From contig NZ_BLJF01000001.1 of assembly GCF_009932335.1 (NCBI RefSeq), positions 3,286,001 to 3,350,000 on the forward strand: 64,000 nucleotides of DNA. Reading direction: 5' to 3'. The DNA comes from Pseudomonas asiatica. Lineage in GTDB: Bacteria > Pseudomonadota > Gammaproteobacteria > Pseudomonadales > Pseudomonadaceae. Shown piece by piece: positions 26,045 through 35,459 of this stretch. The position numbers and the translations under genes are program-made. Numbering within the stretch: the first letter of the stretch is position 1; each line of letters begins with the position of its first letter. Below the pieces are notes generated by a model, which was not told the DNA's origin, made no database searches, and saw only the letters and a list, made by a program, of their open reading frames with translations.

Positions 26045-27352
26045 TCAACCCGCTCGCCGTGGGTTGTGATAGAGATCAGCGAACATATCGGCCATGGCCT
26101 CTTCGCTGGGCTCGTCCTGCTGCTGCACATTGACCGCGCGGGAGACCAACTGGTGCCCCCGAGGCAGGTGCAGGTCGTCAGGAATGCGCGGCCCGTCGGT
26201 CAGGTAGGCCACTGGCAGTTCATGACTGATGGCAAGGCTCAGCACATCGCCAAGGCTCGCCGTTTCATCGAGTTTGGTCAGGATGCAACCGGCCAGGCCG
26301 CAGCGCTTGTAGCTGTGGTAGGCGGCGGTCAGCACCTGCTTCTGGCTGGTGGTGGCCAGCACCAGGTAGTTCTTCGCGGCAATGCCACGCCCGGCCAGGG
26401 TATCCAGTTGCATGCGCAGGGCCGGGTCGCTGGCCTGCAGGCCGGCGGTATCGATCAGCACCACGCGCTTGCGCAGCAGCGGCTCCAGCGCCGCAGCAAG
26501 CGACTGGCCCGGGTCGACGTAGGTCACCGGCACGTTGAGGATGCGGCCCAGGGTCTTGAGCTGCTCCTGGGCGCCAATGCGGAAGCTGTCCATGCTCACC
26601 AGCGCCAGGTTCTGCGCGCCGTACTTGAGCACGTAGCGGGCGGCCAGCTTGGCCAGGGTGGTGGTCTTGCCCATGCCGGCCGGGCCGACCATGGCAATCA
26701 CCCCACCCTCTTCGATCGGCTCGACCTCGGGGATTTCGATCATCCGCGCCAGATGCGCAAGCAACATGCGCCAGGCCTGGCGTGGCTCGTCGATCTCGGC
26801 AGTCAGGTCCAGCAGCTCACGGGCGATCGGCCCGGACAGGCCGATACGCTGCAGCCGGCGCCAGACGGTGGCCTGCTGCGGCTTGCTGCCTTGCAGCTGG
26901 TTCCAGGCCAGCGAGCCGAGCTGCACTTCCAGCAGCTCGCGCAGGCCCGACAGCTCGGAGCGCATGGCATCGAACAGGCGCGGGTCGACCGGCGCCGACG
27001 CAGGCGCTGCAGCAGCCTCGGGAACATCGACATGCGGTTCGATCAACGGCTCGGCGGCGGTCAGCGACTGCCCGGCGAACAATTGGCGGTTGTTGTCGCT
27101 GCTATCCTGGCGGTGGCCCAGCTCGGCCTGGGCAGTGGCGATGCGCGTATGGGTCTTGCGCAGCTCTTCTTCCAGTTCGGCGTTGGGCACACGGGGGGCC
27201 AGGGCGGACAGCTTGTAGTCCAGCGCGGCCGTCAGCTCGACACCGCCGGCGATGCGACGGTTGCCGATGATGGCGGCATCGGCGCCCAGCTCATCACGGA
27301 CCAGTTTCATGGCCTGACGCATATCGGCGGCGAAAAATCGCTTAACTTGCAT
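26045..27352 (-). CDS. flhF: Signal-recognition-particle-type GTPase FlhF
   Basis: 435 residues. The N-terminal MQVKRFFAADMRQAMKLVRD basic segment is followed by a variable linker and the NG GTPase domain from about 190 with MVGPAGMGKTTTLAKLAARY (G1), VSMDSFRIGAQEQLKTLGRI, VLIDTAGL (G3) and ILTKLDETASLGDVL (G4). It places the flagellum at the pole. GAGG lies upstream of ATG 27352, and flhA ends 11 nt before. Confidence 0.96.
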   Translation of the reverse strand: MQVKRFFAADMRQAMKLVRDELGADAAIIGNRRIAGGVELTAALDYKLSALAPRVPNAELEEELRKTHTRIATAQAELGHRQDSSDNNRQLFAGQSLTAAEPLIEPHVDVPEAAAAPASAPVDPRLFDAMRSELSGLRELLEVQLGSLAWNQLQGSKPQQATVWRRLQRIGLSGPIARELLDLTAEIDEPRQAWRMLLAHLARMIEIPEVEPIEEGGVIAMVGPAGMGKTTTLAKLAARYVLKYGAQNLALVSMDSFRIGAQEQLKTLGRILNVPVTYVDPGQSLAAALEPLLRKRVVLIDTAGLQASDPALRMQLDTLAGRGIAAKNYLVLATTSQKQVLTAAYHSYKRCGLAGCILTKLDETASLGDVLSLAISHELPVAYLTDGPRIPDDLHLPRGHQLVSRAVNVQQQDEPSEEAMADMFADLYHNPRRAG

Positions 27353-27363
27353 TATCCCCTACC

Positions 27364-29493
27364 TCAGCCGTTAGGGCCCACGGTGGCAATGATGGTGACT
27401 TGCTTGTTGTCCGGTATTTCCTGATACGCCAGAACATGCAAATTCGGTACAGCCAGGCGGCCGAAACGCGACAGCATGGCGCGGATCGGGCCGGCGACCA
27501 GGAGGATGGCCGGCTGGCCCTGCATTTCCTGGCGCTGGGCCGCCTCGATCAGCGAACGCTGCAGCTTCTCGGCCATGCTCGGCTCCAGAAGAACACCGTC
27601 TTCCTGACCTTGCCCGGCCCTTTGCAGACTATTGAGCAAAATCTGTTCCAACCTTGGCTCCAGGGTAATCACTGGCAGCTCCGACTCAACGCCGACAATG
27701 CTTTGCACGATGGCGCGACACAATCCGACGCGCACCGCCGCCACCAGCGCGGCGGTATCTTGACTCTTGCCGGCGTTGTTCGCGATCGCCTCGGCGATAC
27801 TGCGGATATCGCGTACGGGTACCTGTTCCGATAACAGCGCCTGCAGCACCTTGAGCAGGCCCGACAACGAAATGACACCCGGCACCAGCTCTTCTGCAAG
27901 TTTAGGCGATGCCTTGGCCAACACCTGCAGCAGTTGCTGGACCTCTTCATGGCCGATCAGCTCGTGGCAGTGCTTCTGCAGAATCTGGTTCAGGTGGGTG
28001 GCCACCACGGTACTGGCGTCGACCACGGTGTAGCCCAGCGACTGCGCCTGGGAGCGCTGGCCGACATCGATCCACACGGCTTCAAGGCCAAACGCCGGGT
28101 CACGCGCGGCAATGCCGTTGAGGGTACCGAACACCTGCCCCGGGTTGATTGCCAGTTCGCGATCCGGGTAGATCTCGGCTTCGGCCAGGATCACCCCCAT
28201 CAGGGTCAGGCGATAGGCGCTGGGCTGCAGGTCAAGGTTGTCGCGGATGTGCACGGTGGGCATGAGGAAGCCCAGGTCTTGCGACAGCTTCTTGCGCACA
28301 CCCTTGATCCGCGCCAGCAACTGGCCACCCTGGTTGCGATCGACCAGCGGGATCAGCCGGTAGCCGACCTCCAGGCCAATCATGTCGATCGGTGTGACGT
28401 CGTCCCAGCCCAGCTCCTTGGTTTCCAGCGCGCGTTGTGGCGATGGCAGCAGGTCCTGCTGGCGCTGCGCTTCCTGCAGCGCCTGCGCTTTGGCCTTCTG
28501 CTGTTTCTTCCACACCAGGTACGCGCCACCCCCGGCCAGCAGGCCAAGGCTGAGGAAGGCCACGTGCGGCATGCCCGGCACCAGGCCCATAACGATCATC
28601 AGCGCGCCGGACACCGCCAGGGCCTTGGGCGAATCGAACATCTGCCGGTTGATCAGCTTGCCCATGTCCTCGGAGCCCGAGGCGCGGGTAACCATGATCG
28701 CGGCAGCGGTCGACAGCAGCAGTGATGGCAATTGCGCCACCAAACCGTCACCGATGGTCAGCAAGGCGTACACCTTGCCGGCATCGCCAAAGCTCATGCC
28801 GTGCTGCAGCATGCCGATCAGCATGCCGCCGATCAGGTTGATGAACAGGATCAGCAGGCCGGCGATGGCGTCACCGCGGACGAACTTGCTGGCACCGTCC
28901 ATCGAACCGTAGAACTCCGCCTCCTGCGCCACTTCGGCACGACGGTGCTTGGCCTGGGCCTGGTCGATCAGGCCGGCGTTGAGGTCGGCGTCGATGGCCA
29001 TCTGCTTGCCGGGCATGGCGTCGAGGGTGAAACGCGCGCTCACTTCCGAGATACGCCCGGCACCCTTGGTCACCACCACGAAGTTGATGATCATGAGGAT
29101 GGCGAACACCACGGCACCGACCACGTAGTTACCGCCGATCACCACCTCGCCGAAGGCCTGGATCACCTTGCCGGCGGCGCCGTGCCCCTCCTGGCCATGC
29201 AGCATCACAACCCGGGTGGAGGCCACGTTCAGGGCCAGGCGCAACAGCGTGGCCACCAGCAGGATGGTGGGGAACGCGGCGAAGTCGAGCGGGCGCAGGG
29301 CGTAGACGCAGACCAGCAGGACCACGATCGACAGGGCGATGTTGAAAGTGAAGAACACATCGAGCAGGAACGGCGGTATCGGCAACATCATCATTGCCAA
29401 CATCACCAGCAGCAACAGCGGCACACCCAGGTTGCCCCGACCGAGCCCGGCCAGGTTGTTACGGGCGTTGCTGATTAACTGAGTGCGATCCAC
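27364..29493 (-). CDS. flhA: Flagellar export gate protein FlhA
   Basis: 709 residues. About eight transmembrane segments in the first half include LPIPPFLLDVFFTFNIALSI, VATLLRLALNVASTRVVMLH and the conserved cytoplasmic loop GRISEVSARFTLDAMPGKQM (FHIPEP signature). The C-terminal cytoplasmic domain binds chaperone-cargo. The start is GTG 29493 (VDRTQLISNARNN) because AGAGGA lies 6-7 nt before it and the length then fits the family; sequence upstream is a sigma54 promoter region. Confidence 0.95.
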   Translation of the reverse strand: MDRTQLISNARNNLAGLGRGNLGVPLLLLVMLAMMMLPIPPFLLDVFFTFNIALSIVVLLVCVYALRPLDFAAFPTILLVATLLRLALNVASTRVVMLHGQEGHGAAGKVIQAFGEVVIGGNYVVGAVVFAILMIINFVVVTKGAGRISEVSARFTLDAMPGKQMAIDADLNAGLIDQAQAKHRRAEVAQEAEFYGSMDGASKFVRGDAIAGLLILFINLIGGMLIGMLQHGMSFGDAGKVYALLTIGDGLVAQLPSLLLSTAAAIMVTRASGSEDMGKLINRQMFDSPKALAVSGALMIVMGLVPGMPHVAFLSLGLLAGGGAYLVWKKQQKAKAQALQEAQRQQDLLPSPQRALETKELGWDDVTPIDMIGLEVGYRLIPLVDRNQGGQLLARIKGVRKKLSQDLGFLMPTVHIRDNLDLQPSAYRLTLMGVILAEAEIYPDRELAINPGQVFGTLNGIAARDPAFGLEAVWIDVGQRSQAQSLGYTVVDASTVVATHLNQILQKHCHELIGHEEVQQLLQVLAKASPKLAEELVPGVISLSGLLKVLQALLSEQVPVRDIRSIAEAIANNAGKSQDTAALVAAVRVGLCRAIVQSIVGVESELPVITLEPRLEQILLNSLQRAGQGQEDGVLLEPSMAEKLQRSLIEAAQRQEMQGQPAILLVAGPIRAMLSRFGRLAVPNLHVLAYQEIPDNKQVTIIATVGPNG

Positions 29494-29548
29494 CGCGAGT
29501 CCTCTTGATGCAAAACTTTGACGCACAGGGGGCGCCTGGCGCTGGCAT

Positions 29549-29564
29549 TGCAAGAAGCTTTCCA
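29549..29564 (-). promoter_or_regulatory. Sigma54 (-24/-12) promoter of flhA
   Basis: On the minus strand the site reads TGGAAAG-N4-TTGCA, with correct GG-to-GC spacing; the -24 half is imperfect against TGGCACG. The -12 element lies ~56 bp from the GTG start, like the other flagellar sigma54 sites here. Probably FleQ-dependent. Confidence 0.6.
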
Positions 29565-29660
29565 ACTTTGCTCGATGGTGTTCACCCTGAGGGTTTTATC
29601 GCCTGCGAGATCGAGCGCCGCCCGCGCGGCGCTTCGCGGGTGTTCGCCTTGACGCTTTCT

Positions 29661-29932
29661 GCGCCTATGAAATCGAGCGCCGCCCGCGCGGCGCTTCGCG
29701 GGACAAGCCCGCTCCCACATTTGTTGCAACGTGGCCATGCCTGTGGGAGAGGTGTTGTCAGCCGGGGTGCAGGGCTTGAGATAGGTGATGCAGCAGCAAT
29801 GCCAACTCAGAAATCCAGTCATCCCACCAAGGCAGGCAACCATGGCCTGACAGGTTTGGCACGTTGCAACAAATGTGGGAGCGGGCTTGCCCCGCGAAGC
29901 GCCGCGTGGGCGGCGCTCGATTTCACAGGCGC
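29661..29932. repeat. 272-bp element with 73-bp inverted arms, copy 1 (between flhB and flhA)
   Basis: Left arm 29661-29733 and right arm 29860-29932 are inverted copies with 3 mismatches. The 126-nt centre has no credible gene. Weaker pairing continues ~25 nt outside both arms, to about 29638 and 29955, and an extra arm fragment lies at 29599-29640. REP cores are embedded in the arms. A second copy is at 48331-48601. It fills most of the 462-nt flhB-flhA gap; the only other feature seen there is the flhA promoter. No transposase is present, so it is MITE- or BIME-like. Confidence 0.85.
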
Positions 29933-29955
29933 TGAAATGGCATGGCGAACACCGG

Positions 29956-31098
29956 TCAACTATCGCGACGCAGGTCCGGCGGAATCGGCAGGTCGTCCTT
30001 CAGCGGCTCTGGCCGCTTGCCCTTGCCAGCCCTGTACTGGCGGATCTGGAACACATAGGCCAGCACCTGCGCCACCGCCAGGTAAAGCCCGGCAGGGATT
30101 TCCTGCTCGAGCTCGGTGGAGTAGTAGATCGCCCGCGCCAACGCCGGCGATTCGAGGATCTGGACCTTGTGCTCCACCCCAATCTCGCGAATCTTAAGGG
30201 CAATGAAATCCGTCCCCTTGGCCAGCAGCAACGGCGCTGCCCCGCCTTTCTCAGGGTCGTATTGCAAGGCCACCGCATAATGCGTCGGGTTGGTGATGAT
30301 CACGTCGGCTTCGGGGACAGCCGCCATCATGCGCCGCTGCGAAGCCTCACGCTGAAGCTGGCGGATACGCTGCTTGACCTCGGGCTTGCCTTCGCTGTCC
30401 TTGTATTCGTCCTTGATTTCCTGCTTGGTCATCTTCAGCTTGTTGTGCGTCTGCCACAGCTGGAACGGCACGTCCGCCGCCGCAATCAACAGCAGCCCGG
30501 CCGACATCCACAACGCGCTCCAGCCCACCACCTGCAGGCTATGGATGATCGCCTGCTCCAACGGCTCATTGGCGATCGCAAGCAGCGCCTGGCGGTCGTT
30601 GACCAGCACCACCACCGCCACGACCAGGATCACGAAAAACTTGGCGAGCGCCTTCAATAGCTCGGTCAAGGCGTTCATCGAGAACATGCGCTTGATCCCC
30701 GACAGGGGATTCATGCGGCTGAATTTCGGCTGCAGCAGGCTACCGGAGAACAGGAAACCGCCCAGGACTATCGGCGCGACGAAGGAAATCACGAACAACA
30801 GGATCAAGATCGGCTGCACCGCCCAGATGGCCATCTTGCCCGAGGCCAGCAGGAAGGCACCCATGGCACGTTCATCGACGATGAAGTCGCGGGTCAGGCT
30901 GAAGTTCATGCGCATGATCGCCAGCAGTGTCTCGGCCAGGTGGCCGCCGAACGCCAGCAGGCCACCGGCGCCGGCCAAGGTCACCGCCACCGTGTTCAGC
31001 TCCTTGGAACGCGCGATCTCGCCTTTCTCGCGGGCATCGCGCTTGCGCTTGTCGGTGGGTTCTTCTGTCTTGTCCTGACCGCTTTCGCTTTCCGCCAT
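29956..31098 (-). CDS. flhB: Flagellar export switch protein FlhB
   Basis: 380 residues: basic N-terminus (KTEEPTDKRKRDAREKGEIA), four transmembrane helices, and the cytoplasmic domain with the autocleavage motif Asn270-Pro-Thr-His273 (VIITNPTHYAVAL). It controls the substrate switch from rod/hook to filament with FliK. It lies 2 nt after fliR. Ends with a Pro/Arg-rich tail. Confidence 0.97.
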   Translation of the reverse strand: MAESESGQDKTEEPTDKRKRDAREKGEIARSKELNTVAVTLAGAGGLLAFGGHLAETLLAIMRMNFSLTRDFIVDERAMGAFLLASGKMAIWAVQPILILLFVISFVAPIVLGGFLFSGSLLQPKFSRMNPLSGIKRMFSMNALTELLKALAKFFVILVVAVVVLVNDRQALLAIANEPLEQAIIHSLQVVGWSALWMSAGLLLIAAADVPFQLWQTHNKLKMTKQEIKDEYKDSEGKPEVKQRIRQLQREASQRRMMAAVPEADVIITNPTHYAVALQYDPEKGGAAPLLLAKGTDFIALKIREIGVEHKVQILESPALARAIYYSTELEQEIPAGLYLAVAQVLAYVFQIRQYRAGKGKRPEPLKDDLPIPPDLRRDS

Positions 31099-31100
31099 GC

Positions 31101-31877
31101 TCAGCGCGCCCTTGCCAGATCACGCAGCCATTGCAGCGCTTCGCTGGCCAATGCCTGGTAATGGGAAAGTATGTCGGCCAGGCCGACCCAGAAAATGAAC
31201 ATGCCCATGACCAGGGTCAGCGGAAAACCGATGGAGAAAATGTTCAACTGCGGCGCGGCACGCGTCATTACGCCAAAAGCGATGTTCACCACCAGCAGCG
31301 CGGCGATAGCCGGCAGGATCAGCAGCAGGCCGGCACCGAACACCCAACCCAGGCGCCCCGCCAGCTCCCAGAACTGATTGACCACCAGCGCGTTGCCTAC
31401 CGGCAAGGTGGTGAAGCTTTCGGTCAGTACCTCGAACGCCACCAGATGGCCGTTCATCAGCAGGAACAGCACACTCACCAGCATGGTCATGAACTGGCTG
31501 ATCACCGCGACGTTGACGCCGTTGGCCGGGTCGACCATCGATGCGAAGGCCATACCCATCTGCACCGCGACGATCTGGCCTGCGATCACGAAAGCCTGGA
31601 ACAGCAACTGCAACGACAACCCGAACAACGCCCCGACGATGACCTGCTCGGCACACAGCAGCAGGCCGCGCAGGCTCAACGGGTCGAACTCGGGCAAGGG
31701 CGGCAGGGCCGGGACGATCACCACCGTGATGGCCACTGCCACGTACAGGCGCACCCGCGCCGGCAGCATACGGGTGCCGAAGATCGGCATGGTCATCAGC
31801 ACCGCCGTCACCCGGAACAACGGCAGGATGAAGGTCGCGACCCAGGTGCCGATCTGCGTGTCGGTCAGCTCCAGCAT
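31101..31877 (-). CDS. fliR: Flagellar export protein FliR
   Basis: 258 residues, highly hydrophobic with about six membrane segments (WVATFILPLFRVTAVLMTMP, LRGLLLCAEQVIVGALFGLS, GMAFASMVDPANGVNVAVIS, LLLILPAIAALLVVNIAFGV). Part of the FliPQR export gate in the basal body. It lies between fliQ (7 nt) and flhB (2 nt) in the usual order. Confidence 0.96.
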   Translation of the reverse strand: MLELTDTQIGTWVATFILPLFRVTAVLMTMPIFGTRMLPARVRLYVAVAITVVIVPALPPLPEFDPLSLRGLLLCAEQVIVGALFGLSLQLLFQAFVIAGQIVAVQMGMAFASMVDPANGVNVAVISQFMTMLVSVLFLLMNGHLVAFEVLTESFTTLPVGNALVVNQFWELAGRLGWVFGAGLLLILPAIAALLVVNIAFGVMTRAAPQLNIFSIGFPLTLVMGMFIFWVGLADILSHYQALASEALQWLRDLARAR

Positions 31878-31884
31878 CGGCGCG

Positions 31885-32154
31885 TCAACCGATCAGCTGA
31901 GGAATGTTGGTATAGAGACTGGTGAAGTACTCCATGAACTTCTGCACCAGCCACGGCCCGGCGATGATCAGCGTGACCAGCATTACAAGCAGGCGCGGCA
32001 GGAAACTCAAGGTCTGTTCGTTGATCTGGGTGGCGGCCTGGAACATGGCCACCACCAGGCCCACCAGCAGGCTGGGCACCACCAGTATGGCGACCATCAG
32101 GGTGGTCAGCCACAAGGCATCACGGAACAGGTCGACAGCGACTTCAGGTGTCAT
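31885..32154 (-). CDS. fliQ: Flagellar export protein FliQ
   Basis: 89 residues with two transmembrane helices (LWLTTLMVAILVVPSLLVGL and LPRLLVMLVTLIIAGPWLVQ) and the conserved FQAATQINEQTLSFLPRL loop. Export gate component; 21 nt after fliP. Confidence 0.96.
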   Translation of the reverse strand: MTPEVAVDLFRDALWLTTLMVAILVVPSLLVGLVVAMFQAATQINEQTLSFLPRLLVMLVTLIIAGPWLVQKFMEYFTSLYTNIPQLIG

Positions 32155-32175
32155 CGGCGGCTCTCCTTGACGGCG

Positions 32176-32931
32176 TCAGACGCCGCCGAAACTGCTGGCC
32201 AGGGTACCCATGATCAGCGCCCAGCCATCGACCAGCACGAACAGCATGATCTTGAACGGCAGCGAGATGATCAGCGGCGACAGCATCATCATGCCCATGG
32301 CCATCAGCACGCTGGCTACCACCATGTCGATGATCAGGAACGGGATGAAGATCATGAAACCGATCTGGAACGCGGTCTTCAGCTCGGATGTCACGAACGC
32401 CGGCACCAGGATCGTCAGCGGCACCTGGTCCGGGCCGGCGATGTCGGTACGCTTGGACAGGCGCATGAACAGGTCGAGGTCGCTTTGCCGGGTTTGTGCC
32501 AGCATGAAGTCCTTGAGCGGCCCTTGGGCCTTGTCGATGGCCTGCTGGGCGGTCATCTGCTCCTTCAAGTACGGCTGCAGGGCGTCCTGGTTCACCCGGT
32601 CGAACACCGGCGCCATGATGAACATGGTCAGGAACAGCGCCATGCCGGTCAGCAGCTGGTTCGACGGCGTCTGCTGCAGGCCCAGGGCCTGACGCAGGAT
32701 CGAGAACACGATGATGATGCGGGTGAAGCTGGTCATCAGGATGACGAACGCCGGGATGAAGCTGAGCGCTGTCATGATCAGCAGGATCTGCAGGCTGACC
32801 GAATACTCCTGCTGCCCGTCCGCGGTATTGGACAGGGTAATGGCCGGGATCGACAGCGGGTCGGCACCCAGGGCCAGCGGCGCAGCCAGCAGCAGCGCCA
32901 GAGTCAACAACACACGCAGCGCGCCACTCAT
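32176..32931 (-). CDS. fliP: Flagellar export protein FliP
   Basis: 251 residues. A cleavable-type N-terminal signal ([20 protein letters not shown]) is followed by the conserved FliP core ([79 protein letters not shown]). The ATG at 32931 shares a base with the fliO stop (TGATG). Confidence 0.96.
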   Translation of the reverse strand: MSGALRVLLTLALLLAAPLALGADPLSIPAITLSNTADGQQEYSVSLQILLIMTALSFIPAFVILMTSFTRIIIVFSILRQALGLQQTPSNQLLTGMALFLTMFIMAPVFDRVNQDALQPYLKEQMTAQQAIDKAQGPLKDFMLAQTRQSDLDLFMRLSKRTDIAGPDQVPLTILVPAFVTSELKTAFQIGFMIFIPFLIIDMVVASVLMAMGMMMLSPLIISLPFKIMLFVLVDGWALIMGTLASSFGGV

Positions 32932-33365
32932 CACTTCTTGTCCTTAGGGTCCTTGCCCATCAGCTCCATCAGCCGCTGGGCAAACTCCGGCGTCGCCTGG
33001 CGGGCGTTTTCAGGCACTTCCACGGGTTCGGCCAGCACATGCAGGGCCTCGATGCTGCCAGGGGTATGGCCAATCAGGATCTGCTCCTTGCCCACTTGCA
33101 CCAGCAGCAGCCGATCACGCGGGCCGATGGCCCGGCTGCCGACGATCTCGATCACCTGCCCGCCCTTTACCGCCGTGCTTTGCATGCGCCGCAGCAACCA
33201 GGCCAGGAAGAAGATCAGGCCGACCACCAGCAGCAGGCCGAAGACCATCTGCGCCAGCTGCCCACCCAGGCTGCCAGGCGCGGTTGCCGGGGTTGCCGCC
33301 GGCGTGGCCGCTGCCAGGCAAGCCTGGCTGGCGAGCAGCGCGGCAGCCGCCGCGATGGCGCGCAT
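32931..33365 (-). CDS. fliO: Flagellar protein FliO
   Basis: 144 residues: N-terminal hydrophobic signal-like segment, Ala/Pro/Thr linker, one transmembrane helix ([20 protein letters not shown]), then a small cytoplasmic domain ([20 protein letters not shown]). It assists FliP assembly. ATG 33365 (MRAIAAA) has AAGG 6 nt upstream; a GTG at 33377 is an alternative that adds four residues. Confidence 0.92.
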   Translation of the reverse strand: MRAIAAAAALLASQACLAAATPAATPATAPGSLGGQLAQMVFGLLLVVGLIFFLAWLLRRMQSTAVKGGQVIEIVGSRAIGPRDRLLLVQVGKEQILIGHTPGSIEALHVLAEPVEVPENARQATPEFAQRLMELMGKDPKDKK

Positions 33366-33377
33366 CGTGCCCTTCAC

Positions 33378-33848
33378 TCAGCGCAGCTTCTTGATACGTT
33401 CGCTGGGGCTGATCACGTCGGTCAGGCGGATGCCGAACTTCTCGTTGACCACCACCACCTCGCCATGGGCGATCAGCGTGCCGTTGACCAGCACGTCAAG
33501 CGGTTCGCCGGCCAGGCGGTCGAGCTCGATCACCGAGCCCTGGTTGAGCTGCAGCAGGTTGCGGATGTTGATCTCGGTGCTGCCCACTTCCATGGAAATG
33601 TTCACCGGGATATCCAGGATCACGTCCAGGTTAGGGCCTTCGAGGCTGACGTTTTCGTTCGGCTTCGGCGAGCTGGCGAACTCCTCCATCGGCAGGCGGC
33701 CCGCGCCGCCGGTGCTGCTTCCGGTGTCACCACCCAGCAGTGCATCGATATCGGCCTGGCCGGCTGCACCGGTTTCTTCCAGTGCCGCAGCCCATTCATC
33801 GGCCAGTGCCTGGTCCTCTGCGGAGGTGATCTCGTTTTCGTTAGCCAT
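33378..33848 (-). CDS. fliN: Flagellar motor switch protein FliN
   Basis: 156 residues: acidic N-terminus (MANENEITSAEDQALADEWA) and the C-terminal SpoA domain (LDVILDIPVNISMEVGSTEI, LLQLNQGSVIELDRLAGEPL, VNEKFGIRLTDVISPSERIK). C-ring component binding CheY-P and FliH. ATG 33848 has GAGGA 5-6 nt upstream; an upstream in-frame ATG at 33866 is less well placed. Confidence 0.96.
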   Translation of the reverse strand: MANENEITSAEDQALADEWAAALEETGAAGQADIDALLGGDTGSSTGGAGRLPMEEFASSPKPNENVSLEGPNLDVILDIPVNISMEVGSTEINIRNLLQLNQGSVIELDRLAGEPLDVLVNGTLIAHGEVVVVNEKFGIRLTDVISPSERIKKLR

Positions 33849-33895
33849 GGTTTCCTCGACAGGCATTCAATTCGTTATGTGCGACCGGCACGCCG

Positions 33896-34864
33896 TCAGC
33901 GGCGTTCGATCGGGTCGATGATCTGCAGCGCCAGGTTGCCCTTGTGCGAACCCAGGCGCGCCTTGAACGACGGCACGCCGTTGGCACGCAGCACCAGGTG
34001 CTCGGGCAGCTCCACCGGGATCACGTCGCCAGGCTGCATATGCAGGATGTCGCGCAGCTTCAGCTGGCGCCGGGCTACGGTGGCGGTCAGCGGCACGGCC
34101 ACGTCCAGCACGTCCTCGCGCAGGGCCTTGACCCAGCGCTCGTCCTGGTCGTCCAGGTCGGACTGGAAACCGGCGTCGAGCATTTCCCGCACCGGCTCGA
34201 TCATCGAGTACGGCATGGTCACGTGCAGGTCGCCGCCACCGCCGTCCAGCTCGATGTGGAAGGTGGACACCACCACCGCCTCGCTGGGGCCGACGATGTT
34301 GGCCATGGCCGGGTTGACCTCGGAGTTCATGTACTCGAAGGTGACCGGCATGATTGCCTGCCAGGCTTCCTTGAGGTCGACGAAGCACTGGTCCAGCACC
34401 ATGCGCACCACGCGCAATTCAGTGGGGGTGAACTCGCGGCCTTCGATCTTGGCATGGCGGCCATCGCCGCCGAAGAAGTTGTCCACCAGCTTGAACACCA
34501 GCTTGGCATCGAGGATGAACAGCGAAGTGCCGCGCAGCGGCTTGATCTTGACCAGGTTGAGGCTGGTCGGCACGTACAGCGAGTGCACGTATTCACCGAA
34601 CTTCATCACCTGCACGCCACCCACCGCCACGTCGGCGGAGCGGCGCAGCAGGTTGAACATGCTGATACGGGTGTAACGGGCGAAGCGCTCGTTGATCATT
34701 TCCAGGGTCGGCATGCGACCCCGCACGATACGGTCCTGACTGGTCAGGTCGTAGCTTTTGATGCTGCCAGGCTCGGATGCACTCTCGGTCTGCACCAGCC
34801 CGTCGTCGACGCCATGCAACAGGGCATCGATTTCATCCTGGGACAGCAGGTCCTGTACGGCCAT
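33896..34864 (-). CDS. fliM: Flagellar motor switch protein FliM
   Basis: 322 residues. The N-terminal CheY-P-binding peptide LLSQDEIDALLHGV is followed by the CheC-like middle domain (RMPTLEMINERFARYTRISM, VDNFFGGDGRHAKIEGREFT) and the C-terminal SpoA domain (LQLRDILHMQPGDVIPVELP-like). C-ring switch protein. 9 nt after fliL; 47 nt before fliN. Confidence 0.97.
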   Translation of the reverse strand: MAVQDLLSQDEIDALLHGVDDGLVQTESASEPGSIKSYDLTSQDRIVRGRMPTLEMINERFARYTRISMFNLLRRSADVAVGGVQVMKFGEYVHSLYVPTSLNLVKIKPLRGTSLFILDAKLVFKLVDNFFGGDGRHAKIEGREFTPTELRVVRMVLDQCFVDLKEAWQAIMPVTFEYMNSEVNPAMANIVGPSEAVVVSTFHIELDGGGGDLHVTMPYSMIEPVREMLDAGFQSDLDDQDERWVKALREDVLDVAVPLTATVARRQLKLRDILHMQPGDVIPVELPEHLVLRANGVPSFKARLGSHKGNLALQIIDPIERR

Positions 34865-34873
34865 TGCGGACTC

Positions 34874-35371
34874 CTACTGCAATACGAAATTGGTGAACAG
34901 CAACTGGTCGACGACCGGCTTGCCGACTTCCTTCTGCGCCACTTCCTGGACCACTGCAGTGGCCTTCTGGCGCAGCATTTCCTGTCCCACCGGGCTACCG
35001 GCCAGGGTGTCGAAGCCTTGCCCGGAGAACATCATCACCAGGTTGTTGCGGATGACCGGCATGTGCACCTTGAGCGCATCCAGGTCGGCCTGGTTGCGCG
35101 CTTGCAGGGTGATGCTCACCTGCATGTAGCGCTGGCGACCGTTCTGGTTGAAGTTGACCACGAAGGCCGGGGCCAATGCTTCGTAGATGGCCGCTGGCTT
35201 GACGTTGCTGGCTGCAGGGTCGGCGGCTGGGGCTGGCTCGCTCTTGTGCATGATGAACCAGGTAGCGCCCACCGAAAGGCCGATCGCCAGCAACAGGCCC
35301 ACTACTGCCAGCAGGATCAGCTTGAGTTTGCCTTTAGTGGCGGGGTCTTTGACTGCTTCGCTCTTCGCCAT
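34874..35371 (-). CDS. fliL: Flagellar basal-body protein FliL
   Basis: 165 residues: short basic N-terminus, one transmembrane helix (LKLILLAVVGLLLAIGLSVG) and a periplasmic stomatin-like domain ending DQLLFTNFVLQ, the typical FliL end. It supports stator function. First gene after a sigma54 promoter, so fliLMNOPQR-flhB may start here. Confidence 0.95.
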   Translation of the reverse strand: MAKSEAVKDPATKGKLKLILLAVVGLLLAIGLSVGATWFIMHKSEPAPAADPAASNVKPAAIYEALAPAFVVNFNQNGRQRYMQVSITLQARNQADLDALKVHMPVIRNNLVMMFSGQGFDTLAGSPVGQEMLRQKATAVVQEVAQKEVGKPVVDQLLFTNFVLQ

Positions 35372-35421
35372 GCCAATAATCCGTCGTCCATCGGGGGTTC
35401 AAGGGAGGATGGCTTGGCTTG

Positions 35422-35437
35422 AGCAAGTGTTATGCCA
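35422..35437 (-). promoter_or_regulatory. Sigma54 (-24/-12) promoter of fliL operon
   Basis: The minus strand reads TGGCATA-N4-TTGCT, a close match to TGGCACG-N4-TTGCW with exact spacing. The -12 element lies ~52 bp from the fliL ATG. Confidence 0.75.
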
Positions 35438-35459
35438 GAATGGAACTGGAATGCCTGAA

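Noticed and set aside
29599..29955. CRISPR array or insertion sequence in the repeat-rich gap
   Set aside because: Repeats are inverted arms, not regularly spaced direct repeats, and there is no transposase or cas gene.
31378..33921. 847-codon plus-strand open frame over fliR-fliN
   Set aside because: Antisense to five overlapping or closely packed export genes with strong motifs.
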